From Sphingobacterium thalpophilum (lineage in GTDB: Bacteria > Bacteroidota > Bacteroidia > Sphingobacteriales > Sphingobacteriaceae), in the NCBI RefSeq assembly GCF_038396785.1, contig NZ_CP151087.1, positions 1,240,001-1,304,000 of the forward strand: 64,000 nucleotides of DNA, read 5' to 3'. Below the pieces are notes generated by a model. That model was given only the letters and a program-made list of their open reading frames with translations. It did no database searches and was not told where the DNA came from. A program made the position numbers and the translations under genes. Positions 9,351 to 16,932 of the stretch are shown piece by piece. Each line of letters opens with the position of its first letter. The first letter of the stretch is position 1.

Positions 9351-10010
9351 CTATTCTTTCGTATAATTCGACTTTCCGTTTACATCCACCTGCTTACCTA
9401 AATACTTTGGTTTTCTATTTCTCATTATATCCAAAACAGCTTTCGTAACTGATAGTTTTTCTCTAAATGCATAATATTTATACCCCGGGTAAGCGCCCCG
9501 ATCTGCACTATAGCCGAATGATTTTATGGCCAATTTATCGCCCAGATAAACACATCTATTTAGATGATATTTCTGAGATACCAAGATTGCCGTATCAACA
9601 TTAAATATATATTTTGCCCGGTACATGGTCGAATAGCTATCGAACCCAGCATAGTCAATGTAAATTTTTGCGGTATCGATGCCATTTTTCTGACAGTACA
9701 ACTTCATTACGCTAAGCTCATCGTACTCGTCTCTTCCGTTGTCTCCCGACAACAATATTTTATCCACTTTGTGGTTTTTGTACAACGAAATCCCGGCATC
9801 GAGTCTATCTTTCAAATATCTACTTGGCTGATCACCATTGATACCAGCGCCAAAAATTATGGCGACCTTGGTTCTTGGCACATCTTTAAGTTCCGTGAAA
9901 ATCGCCGAATCTGTTTTAGCCCTTACATTGTTATTGGTTATCACCACAACAACCAGGGCTACTACACAGAGAACGACAACCACTAAAAAGAACCTTTTAA
10001 TCTTTTTCAT
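9351..10010 (-). CDS. SanA/YdcF-type DUF218 membrane protein
   Basis: A 219-residue protein with an N-terminal membrane anchor (residues 5-25) followed by a periplasmic DUF218 domain. The family pattern is visible: VAIIFGAGINGDQPSRYLKDRLDAG, KILLSGDNGRDEYDE, the conserved Asp-Ser pair in DYAGFDSYSTMYRAK, and VSQKYHLNRCVYL. SanA, YdcF and ElyC proteins are linked to cell-envelope integrity and lipid-carrier metabolism, and SanA to vancomycin tolerance at high temperature. The exact reaction is not settled. It starts 154 bp from the second EEP gene. Confidence 0.85.
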   Translation of the reverse strand: MKKIKRFFLVVVVLCVVALVVVVITNNNVRAKTDSAIFTELKDVPRTKVAIIFGAGINGDQPSRYLKDRLDAGISLYKNHKVDKILLSGDNGRDEYDELSVMKLYCQKNGIDTAKIYIDYAGFDSYSTMYRAKYIFNVDTAILVSQKYHLNRCVYLGDKLAIKSFGYSADRGAYPGYKYYAFREKLSVTKAVLDIMRNRKPKYLGKQVDVNGKSNYTKE

Positions 10011-10164
10011 TAGCTTAATTTGTTCATCATAAACTTATCATTTTAAACACAAATTTAACAGTACAACCTATTAAAAATCGAACCAATTATAATTCGCTGA
10101 AGATAAATTATCATTCGTAGGCACTTACGGGCTTTTCGGTATATTTCATATGGCTATTAATGCA

Positions 10165-11205
10165 CTAGAATTTAAACATAACCAACATCGCTTTATGATC
10201 GGTTGGCCACACGCCTTCGGGCAGCAGGAAGTTATCTTCACTATCTTTTTCCTGCTTCTGCCCATACTTTACGGTTTCCACAGGACCGACAATGTTAGCT
10301 TTTACTGGCTTCAACGGCTTTTTGCTGCGGTAATAAACGTAATCGATCCGATCCCGATCATCCGCTGTGGGTGCCCATGCCAATTTCTCAATGGGAACAT
10401 CCTTGTTAAAAGCAGGGTAAGTAAAACCAGGATGACTGACCGGATTGGGATATAATTGACGGAAGCTATCTATAAATCCGGCTTTTTCTAATAAAACCGA
10501 ACAGTCCCAGGGAACCACTGCCCCACGATGGTCAAAAAGATCTTTTGTTGCCAATGTCCAATCCAAATGCGAAGGCTCATTAAAATCACCTGCAATAATA
10601 AACGATTGTGATTGATCCTCTTTTTCTACATCGCTCAGGATATCCTGGATAGCTTCATCACGTTTGCTTTTCCGATTAGCCTCAATAATGGTACCTACGT
10701 CTGAAACAGGGCGATCTAACTTCTTCCAGGTCACACCATCATAACCACGTGGCAAATAGCAGGCATAATTCGTGTAGTCCAAGTGTAAAGAATAACATAC
10801 AAAAGAACGCTTTCCAATCTTGATCTTACTTTTTAAAACCCCGCCCATAGTACTGTCTTTTTCATAAAGCGCATGCTGTGATTCAATCGGATATTTGGAA
10901 ATAAAACCGACATCCAGTTTTGCGTCACTGGACTGGCCAAAATATATAGCCCCCTTAGCTTTGAGTTCCGTTAGTATACGCTGAATAAAGTCTGTTCCCT
11001 TGTAATTGCGGACTTCACTAAAGAGAACCACATCTGCATGCTTGGCAATAATTTCGTCTGCAATCGCAGGAAACCCATTCGGCACGACAGTCCCCTCCTG
11101 CCAGATATTGATTTGCAGTACCTTTACCTCATTTTTTGCCTGAGCGAAGAGCGTATGCCCTAAAAGGGTTATCACCAAAAGCAATATAATTTTCCTTAAT
11201 TTCAT
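10165..11205 (-). CDS. Secreted EEP-family phosphoesterase, second paralog
   Basis: A 346-residue metal-dependent phosphoesterase with a signal peptide (residues 1-22, ending LFAQA). EEP motifs: NIWQEG near the start of the domain, the metal-binding Glu in LFSEVRNY, the HxD-like SLHLDYTNY, AGDFNEPSHLDW, RDRIDYVYY and the catalytic PTDHKAM at the end. It aligns along most of its length with the EEP enzyme at 2292-3221, including the shared pattern VVPW, NP-SHPG and RIDY. Just upstream on the same strand lies the C-terminal remnant of a SusD-like protein, so this gene probably belonged to a nutrient-uptake operon that has been lost. Confidence 0.88.
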   Translation of the reverse strand: MKLRKIILLLVITLLGHTLFAQAKNEVKVLQINIWQEGTVVPNGFPAIADEIIAKHADVVLFSEVRNYKGTDFIQRILTELKAKGAIYFGQSSDAKLDVGFISKYPIESQHALYEKDSTMGGVLKSKIKIGKRSFVCYSLHLDYTNYACYLPRGYDGVTWKKLDRPVSDVGTIIEANRKSKRDEAIQDILSDVEKEDQSQSFIIAGDFNEPSHLDWTLATKDLFDHRGAVVPWDCSVLLEKAGFIDSFRQLYPNPVSHPGFTYPAFNKDVPIEKLAWAPTADDRDRIDYVYYRSKKPLKPVKANIVGPVETVKYGQKQEKDSEDNFLLPEGVWPTDHKAMLVMFKF

Positions 11206-11294
11206 TGGAGTTGTCTATTTCTATGAACAAGCATTACCACAACGTTCTTATCGAAATGCGGTTTCTACCATTATCTTATAAGCGAGTTTCTTAC

Positions 11295-11465
11295 TTATTT
11301 CTGTAATAACCAAATAATTTTATCCACATTATCAACTCCACCACATTGTCGTAGACTTGCTTCATCAACTTTTTCGCGATTTGTATCGAATTCAGAAGTA
11401 GGATACATCCAACGCAAAGGCATTTCCGTATTTGTAACATTTTGATCAGCTTCAATTGAATAGCA
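11295..11465 (-). pseudogene. SusD/RagB-family lipoprotein, C-terminal remnant
   Basis: A 56-codon minus-strand segment reads as a typical SusD/RagB C-terminus: NTEMPLRWMYPTSEFDTNRE followed by a GGVDNVDKIIWLL ending and a stop at 11295-11297. Upstream in this frame a TAA at 11466-11468 cuts it off, and nothing resembling the remaining roughly 450 residues follows. This is therefore a decayed tail of an outer-membrane nutrient-binding lipoprotein, lying just upstream of the EEP gene at 10165-11205. The family call rests on the pattern PLRWMYPTSE..TN plus GG.D....W, which I recognise from SusD-like proteins. Confidence 0.65.
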
Positions 11466-11678
11466 TTATATTTAGCAGCATTCCAAAATTTATTAAATAG
11501 CGAATTATTTAATATCTTAGCCATACAAAGTTTTAGCATAACGGATAGCAAGCCAAAAGTGGGTGGCATATTCATAAATGGTCGCCCGAATGATAAATGG
11601 AACTATTATGCCGGTCCCTGGGTAAAGGCACAAAATACCGAAATAAATATTGAGATACCACTGGTCATTAACAATTAA
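11460..11678 (+). pseudogene. Unidentified 3' gene remnant
   Basis: A plus-strand frame with no ATG, open from 11460 to a TAA at 11676-11678. Its second half reads like real protein (GGIFINGRPNDKWNYYAGPW, then a short beta-rich end INIEIPLVINN). I do not recognise the family. It meets the SusD remnant end to end in opposite orientation, which suggests that a deletion or rearrangement joined two gene tails here. Confidence 0.35.
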
Positions 11679-11788
11679 AAAAGCATTAGCTCCGATATCG
11701 CCTTTTCACTTAAACGCCTTTAAGCAGTGTGTGAATATGCTGCTAAAATCAGATCAGCCTGAGTCGGGAAGCATAGCAATCAAATACG

Positions 11789-12715
11789 ATGAGTTTGAAA
11801 CAAACGTTTTATAAAGTACGAAGTTCTAAAATAGTTCAGGGCATTCTAATAGCCAACATTTTTGCATTTCTAATTATTGGTATGCAATCTTCATTGCTGC
11901 CCAAGGATGTGGGTGTACTTGTCTTTTCTGAGTTTGTGATTATTCCACTGTTGATGGGTATTATTATGGCTTGGTGTTGGAAAGATACCAACATGAGAGG
12001 AACACAAATAACGGCATGCTCTATCTTGGGTAGTCTCATGGCTATCTTACTGAGCTCTATATTCTTAGGTGAAGGCATTATTTGCCTCTTAATTGTTTCC
12101 CCTCTTATTTTTGGTTTTGTTATCGCAGGCGCCTTTATTGGAAGGTCAATGTTTAAAAAGAGCAATCAAAAATTGAATATAAGCATTGTTAGCCTGTTAC
12201 TTGGAATTTTTATTGTTGACTCCCTGAGTGATCATCATCACGAAAATATGGTCTCCGATGAGATCTTGATTCATGCGAGTCCAGCACAAGTATGGCAGCA
12301 CGTGGTCGCCTTCGATCCGATATCTCAGAAGGAAAGCTATTGGCTCTTTAATATAGGAATGCCGAGCCCAATGGCCACAACGGTAAGTGAGCATAAATTG
12401 GGCGCAAACCGAAAATGCATTTTCAGCAACGGATATATTTTCGATGAGAAGATTGTAAAATTTGACGTCAATGAAAACTTAGTTTTTGATATCATTGATC
12501 AACCCAAAGATCCTGAAATTATGGGACATATAGATATCAAAAGAGGTCAATTTATGTTGAAAGACAATGGAAATGGTACCACTACCCTTGTCGGGAACAG
12601 TTGGTATAATCTCCATGTCTTCCCTACTTGGTATTATGACCTTTGGGCAGAAAGTATCACTAGGAATGTCCATTTCCGAGTAATGGAGCATATCAAATTA
12701 TTAAGCGAGCGATAA
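11789..12715 (+). CDS. Membrane protein with C-terminal SRPBCC domain
   Basis: A 308-residue two-part protein. Five hydrophobic segments (about residues 15-33, 43-63, 74-92, 97-118 and 129-146) form a membrane domain, followed by a His-rich hinge (SDHHHEN). From about residue 155 a ligand-binding SRPBCC (START-like) domain follows, recognisable from IHASPAQVWQHVVAFDPI at its start and the GNSWYNLHVFPTWYYDLW helix region near the end. The ligand is unknown. The next gene starts 3 bp after its stop, so the two form an operon. Confidence 0.75.
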   Translation: MSLKQTFYKVRSSKIVQGILIANIFAFLIIGMQSSLLPKDVGVLVFSEFVIIPLLMGIIMAWCWKDTNMRGTQITACSILGSLMAILLSSIFLGEGIICLLIVSPLIFGFVIAGAFIGRSMFKKSNQKLNISIVSLLLGIFIVDSLSDHHHENMVSDEILIHASPAQVWQHVVAFDPISQKESYWLFNIGMPSPMATTVSEHKLGANRKCIFSNGYIFDEKIVKFDVNENLVFDIIDQPKDPEIMGHIDIKRGQFMLKDNGNGTTTLVGNSWYNLHVFPTWYYDLWAESITRNVHFRVMEHIKLLSER

Positions 12716-12718
12716 CCT

Positions 12719-13156
12719 ATGTTTTCTTTTGTGGTAAGAAAACTTGGCTTTTTAAAGGATATCCCTTTATTAGCCATCCTATTTGATAGTCTTATGAGAC
12801 TTTGGATGTTCATTGCGAAGCCCGAACTGCTACATTGGATCGATGACCTGGAAGAAAATGTCGAACGTATGCCCGGGACGACGGTTGGGATACATAAATA
12901 TGGCGGGACTGCGTTCAATTATTCGGGAAAGGAATTCGCACATGTACATAGCAATGGTTTAGTGGACATTTTATTAAATAAAGAGCTAAAAAAATCATTA
13001 ATGATGGAGGGAAAAATCAAGGACCATCATCTATTTAAAAATTCAGGATGGATCAGTTTTTACCTTTACAATAAGCAAGATGTTGCCTATGCCTGTTACC
13101 TCTTGCAAAAGGCTTACGACCGTGCTAGAGAAAAACAGAATTCTGTATTCTGTTAG
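12719..13156 (+). CDS. DUF5519 (luciferase-domain) family protein
   Basis: A 145-residue protein. After an N-terminal amphipathic region, residues 50-140 carry the DUF5519 pattern: GTTVGIHKYGGTAFNYSGKE, the conserved HVHSNGLVDI, and HHLFKNSGWISFYL followed by a helix DVAYACYLLQKAYDRA. The domain is named after fungal luciferase-like proteins, but its bacterial function is not known. The 3-bp gap after the upstream membrane/SRPBCC gene implies coupled expression, and pairing with a ligand-binding domain hints at a small-molecule role. Confidence 0.8.
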   Translation: MFSFVVRKLGFLKDIPLLAILFDSLMRLWMFIAKPELLHWIDDLEENVERMPGTTVGIHKYGGTAFNYSGKEFAHVHSNGLVDILLNKELKKSLMMEGKIKDHHLFKNSGWISFYLYNKQDVAYACYLLQKAYDRAREKQNSVFC

Positions 13157-13314
13157 ACAGGCTTTGATCTTCATGAATTGTTCAGTCACTGCAATAATTA
13201 GCGAGCCTAGTTCGACAGCAACTGATTTTTCTCTCAACATGGTCATTCTGAAAACGCTTTGACCATATGCAGGACCTTTCCATAATTTGGAAAGTCTTTA
13301 TCTTTTATAATTAA

Positions 13315-13322
13315 TATCTTTG
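13315..13322 (+). promoter_or_regulatory. Bacteroidota -7 promoter element of selO
   Basis: TATCTTTG matches the Bacteroidota -7 consensus TAnnTTTG exactly and lies only four bases before the selO ATG at 13327. A TTTG that could serve as the -33 element lies 25 bases upstream, a little farther than usual. If used, the transcript would start at or next to the ATG, giving a leaderless mRNA. Confidence 0.5.
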
Positions 13323-13326
13323 CCGT

Positions 13327-14870
13327 ATGAATATTGAACAGATCAAACAACCTTTCCTCAAAAAATTCCCTGGGGATTTTTCCAATAATCCTACACAGCG
13401 AGGCACGCCAAAAGTGTTATTTGCTACTATCGAACCTACTGGGTTTGAACAGCCTCAACTGATTGCTTTCAACGAGGCTCTTTCTGAGGAAATAGGGCTG
13501 GGTAAATTTGAAGAAAAGGACCTTAACTTTTTGGTAGGATCTCACCTACCCGACAATATTCAGACCTACGCTACAGCTTATGCGGGACATCAATTTGGTA
13601 ACTGGGCCGGACAACTGGGCGATGGTAGGGCTATTCTTGCAGGCGAAATTACCAATGCCGTAGGTAAGAAGACCGAAATTCAATGGAAAGGAGCTGGTGC
13701 AACGCCCTATTCAAGACGTGCAGACGGAAGAGCCGTATTGCGGTCTTCTGTACGTGAATACCTGATGAGTGAAGCCATGTATCACTTGGGCATACCTACT
13801 ACCAGAGCCTTAAGCCTGGCCTTTACGGGAGAAGATGTTCTTCGGGATATCATGTACAACGGCAACCCACAATACGAAAAAGGAGCTGTGGTAATCAGAA
13901 CCGCCGAAAGCTTCCTTCGCTTTGGACATTTTGAACTGATGTTTGCTCAGGGGGGGCGCACAGCTTATTACAGGATCTGCTTGATTTTACGATTGAAAAT
14001 TACTTCCCTGAAATTGTTTCATCCGATCAGCAGAAATATAAAGATTTTTTTGAAAATGTATGTAACCGCACGGCAGACTTAATGGTAGAATGGTTTAGAG
14101 TAGGTTTTGTGCATGGGGTAATGAATACAGACAATATGTCGATCTTAGGCCTAACGATCGATTATGGCCCCTATTCAATGATGGATGAATATAATTTAAA
14201 TTTCACGCCCAATACGACGGATCTACCAGGAAGGAGATATGCATTTGGAAAGCAGGCACAGATTGCAAACTGGAATTTATGGAAACTTGCGAATGCCCTC
14301 CAACCTATCATCAACGATGAAAAATTCCTTGAAAACACCCTAAATAATTTTGGCGTTTATTTTTGGGAAGCTCATGACAAAATGCTTTGCAAAAAATTCG
14401 GATTTGATGGGCTAAAAAAGGAAGATGAGGTTTTTTTTAGCAACTGGCAGGGTTTAATGCAAGAACTCGCATTGGATCATACCTTATTCTTCAATCAATT
14501 GGAAAGAATAACTCCAGAAACTGATTTACATGAACATTTTAGCCCAGTAGCTTACGCTGTGTTAAATGAAGAAAAGCTTAGCCGACTTAAAGAATTCATG
14601 GAACATTATCAATCCCGCTTGCATTCAAATTCAATTTCAAAAGCTGAGTCCCTGGATTTAATGAAAAAAACAAACCCCAAATTTATACTGCGGAACTATC
14701 TGCTTTACCAATGCATTGAAGAAATTAATGCTGGAAAAACAGCAATGTTAATGAAACTAACGCAAGCATTAGAAAATCCATACCAAGAATTATTTCCGGA
14801 ATTTTCCGTCAAACGTCCTTCTAGCTATGACAACACCGCAGGATGTTCTACACTCTCATGCAGTTCATAG
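13327..14870 (+). pseudogene. selO: SelO protein adenylyltransferase, frameshifted in a G run
   Basis: SelO (YdiU) is a kinase-fold enzyme that transfers AMP from ATP to protein Ser/Thr/Tyr residues in redox control. The first frame (13327-14082) holds the N-terminal part, with [35 protein letters not shown] and [13 protein letters not shown]. It then leaves frame at a run of seven G (13950-13956). The correct continuation ([16 protein letters not shown]) is in the next frame, joining [19 protein letters not shown] and the C-terminal redox end AGCSTLSCSS at 14870. Eight or five G would restore one reading frame of about 514 codons, the normal family length. This is either a real pseudogene, a phase-variable tract, or a homopolymer sequencing error. 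Confidence 0.88.
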
Positions 14871-14871
14871 T

Positions 14872-14889
14872 ACGAGATCCCCCTCTCGT
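14872..14889 (+). terminator. Short hairpin after selO
   Basis: ACGAGA and TCTCGT form a 6-bp stem around TCCCCC, directly after the selO stop. The following bases are not a proper U-tract, and a competing stem (CCCCCT with AGGGGG at about 14901) is possible, so termination here is a weak call. Confidence 0.35.
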
Positions 14890-14908
14890 TAAGCATTCAG
14901 GGGGGGAA

Positions 14909-15409
14909 TTAAAGTTTAGGATTTGTAGATTTTCTAAAAATAATAATACTTAGTAGCCAGCCAACAAGTAAGCCTACTAAGAGATAAGACTCTAGATGCA
15001 TATCTTGAAACCGAACGCTGGGTATATCACCATCCGAAGTAAACTCGGCCCTTCTTAACAGGTCTCGTATCTGAGCAACTTTAAATTTTAAATAAACCAA
15101 GCGCACCCAACACAATATAAGTCCCGAAGTACTGATAATTAGAAGGGAAAGCCGTTGATTTCTTAACGAAGATACTTTACAATAATTTTTGACTGACAGA
15201 TACAGAAAAGGGAGAATTCCAAAAGAGAAAATAAAAATCAGTGTTGGTAAAACCTGGCCAGGTAGACACCAGCTATCCTTAAACAAGGGGCTTTCACCTA
15301 TAATTTCGGTTGTAAAAAACATTAAAAACCGATCTCTAATAAAAAAGGCAATTAGACACAATACGGTTGACAATCCAATAGCAATTTTGTATTCTTTCAT
15401 CTTTTTCAT
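14909..15409 (-). CDS. Hypothetical four-helix membrane protein
   Basis: A 166-residue protein with four hydrophobic segments (about residues 8-25, 53-72, 87-107 and 140-160) and a Lys-rich N-terminus (MKKMKEYK). No family was recognised. It lies between selO (convergent) and the MerR gene (same strand, 38 bp away), so it may be co-transcribed with the regulator. Confidence 0.6.
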   Translation of the reverse strand: MKKMKEYKIAIGLSTVLCLIAFFIRDRFLMFFTTEIIGESPLFKDSWCLPGQVLPTLIFIFSFGILPFLYLSVKNYCKVSSLRNQRLSLLIISTSGLILCWVRLVYLKFKVAQIRDLLRRAEFTSDGDIPSVRFQDMHLESYLLVGLLVGWLLSIIIFRKSTNPKL

Positions 15410-15447
15410 TTCAATGAGCTAGAAGTAGGTAAAGCCGGAAACATAGG

Positions 15448-15816
15448 TTATCGACTTAAACCATTTTGGATATTGCTTTTACATTGTTCGATTTGCTTTT
15501 TCATTACTTTAAGTTCCCTTATCTTAGCATCTATCTGTTCCAATTTAAGATCGAGCACTTCCATTTTACTTGTCTGAGTTAGCTCTTTTTGATACCATGC
15601 ATCAATAACCTGCTTAATTTCAGCTAACGTAAAACCTACAGCTTTTGCCATCTTTATGAACCTCAGTTTTTCGGTTACTTCATCATCGTAATAAACGTAG
15701 TTATTGGAAGTTATATCCTTTTTTGTCTTGCCAGAAATGAGTCCACTCTTTTCATAAAAACGTATAGTTCCAATAGGAATGTTCGCTTCCCTCGCTAGTT
15801 GACTAATTAATTTCAC
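15448..15816 (-). CDS. MerR-family transcriptional regulator
   Basis: A 122-residue regulator. Residues 1-70 form the MerR winged-helix DNA-binding domain (IGTIRFYEKSGLI, then the KLRFIKMAKAVGFTLAEIK pattern). Residues 80-115 form the dimerising coiled coil, ending with a Cys (IEQCKSNIQ). No metal-binding cluster is seen, so the signal is probably not a heavy metal. It is divergent from the alpha/beta hydrolase at 15940, and the 28-bp dyad at 15845-15872 between them is its likely operator. Similar pairs control small hydrolases and reductases. Confidence 0.9.
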   Translation of the reverse strand: MKLISQLAREANIPIGTIRFYEKSGLISGKTKKDITSNNYVYYDDEVTEKLRFIKMAKAVGFTLAEIKQVIDAWYQKELTQTSKMEVLDLKLEQIDAKIRELKVMKKQIEQCKSNIQNGLSR

Positions 15817-15844
15817 TTGATAATCAATAGTTTAAAAAAATATC

Positions 15845-15872
15845 ACAAGTATAAAGTATACTTCATACTTGT
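15845..15872. promoter_or_regulatory. Concentric dyad operator between MerR gene and hydrolase
   Basis: Outer arms ACAAGTAT (15845-15852) and ATACTTGT (15865-15872) share one centre with the inner perfect palindrome AAGTATACTT (15854-15863). Only one base pair of the whole 28 bp is mismatched. MerR proteins bind long dyads of this kind near the -35/-10 spacer. Confidence 0.8.
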
Positions 15873-15891
15873 TGGTTGTAAAAATACAGTT

Positions 15892-15899
15892 TAAATTTG
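15892..15899 (+). promoter_or_regulatory. -7 promoter element for the alpha/beta hydrolase
   Basis: TAAATTTG matches TAnnTTTG exactly. The upstream CTTG at the right edge of the 28-bp dyad is 20 bases away and could be the -33 element, so bound MerR would overlap the promoter. Confidence 0.5.
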
Positions 15900-15939
15900 T
15901 CTATAGAAAATCAATGGTCGCTATAAATATCTTTTTATC

Positions 15940-16827
15940 ATGAAAACAGCATATTCCGACAAAGAACTTATTAAACTTGTACCCGGCTTCACAAGCAATT
16001 TTATCGTAATAAATGACATTTCAATCCATTATGTTCACGGAGGCAAAGGAGACCCCATAATTCTTATTCCGGGTTATCCAGAAACATGGTGGGCGTATCA
16101 TCATGTAATGCCTATATTAGCAGAAAGCAACCAAGTATTTGTAGTTGAAATTAGAGGAATGGGTAGCTCGGATAAACCGGAAAATGGTTACGACAAAAAG
16201 AACATCGCCAAGGATATCTACAAATTAGTAAAGCATTTAGACTTGGACAGCGTTTTTATTGCAGGTCACGATATCGGTGCACATGTTGCTTTTAGTTTTG
16301 CTTGTAATTATCCTCAAGCAACTAGCAAATTGATACTGCTGGATACACCACATCCAGACCCAAGCATGTATCAGCTTCCTATGTTACCTGTTTTGGGGGG
16401 AACTTATCTATATCCATGGTGGCTAGCTTTTAATCAAGTAAAAGAATTACCAGAAAGGTTACTTGAGGGACGCATGTCAATCGTCATCTCTTGGTTATTT
16501 GACAACCTGCTGATTAATAAAGATAGCATAAGCCAATTTGATAAATCTGTTTATAGTGAAGCTTATGATAATAAAGATGCTATTCGTTGTTCCAATGCAT
16601 GGTATCAAGCCTTTCCACAGGATATTAAAGATTACGCGAGCTACAGTAAATTAGAAATGCCAGTCCTGGCGATTGGTGCAAGTGGCTATGACCTACTGCT
16701 TCATTCATTACCGGAAATCACCCGTAATCTAACACTTAAAAAAATTGAAAACTGTGGCCATTTTATTCTTGCGGAAAAACCTATTGAAACCGCCGAATTG
16801 ATCAAAGCGTTTTTATTGACAATCTAA
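15940..16827 (+). CDS. Alpha/beta hydrolase with Asp nucleophile (epoxide hydrolase/dehalogenase-like)
   Basis: A 295-residue cytoplasmic hydrolase. The oxyanion region is IPGYPETWWAYHHVMP (residues 43-58), the nucleophile elbow is AGHDIGAH with Asp111, and the catalytic His lies in CGHFILAEKP near the end. An Asp nucleophile is shared by epoxide hydrolases and haloalkane or fluoroacetate dehalogenases, not by lipases. It is divergent from a MerR regulator and probably induced through it, which suits a detoxifying enzyme. The substrate cannot be told from sequence. Confidence 0.85.
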   Translation: MKTAYSDKELIKLVPGFTSNFIVINDISIHYVHGGKGDPIILIPGYPETWWAYHHVMPILAESNQVFVVEIRGMGSSDKPENGYDKKNIAKDIYKLVKHLDLDSVFIAGHDIGAHVAFSFACNYPQATSKLILLDTPHPDPSMYQLPMLPVLGGTYLYPWWLAFNQVKELPERLLEGRMSIVISWLFDNLLINKDSISQFDKSVYSEAYDNKDAIRCSNAWYQAFPQDIKDYASYSKLEMPVLAIGASGYDLLLHSLPEITRNLTLKKIENCGHFILAEKPIETAELIKAFLLTI

Positions 16828-16932
16828 TTTCGGATGAAATCAACTTGTAATAAAAAGCAACGGTTGCAGGCCTATCCTGAAAGAATTTTTCATCTTCGAG
16901 GATATGTTCTGTCCTGGTTTCAAGATAAAAAC

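Noticed and set aside
11291..11575. A 94-residue minus-strand frame near the SusD remnant.
   Set aside because: The neighbouring frame reads as a recognisable SusD C-terminus and the plus strand reads as another remnant, so this frame is not the coding one.
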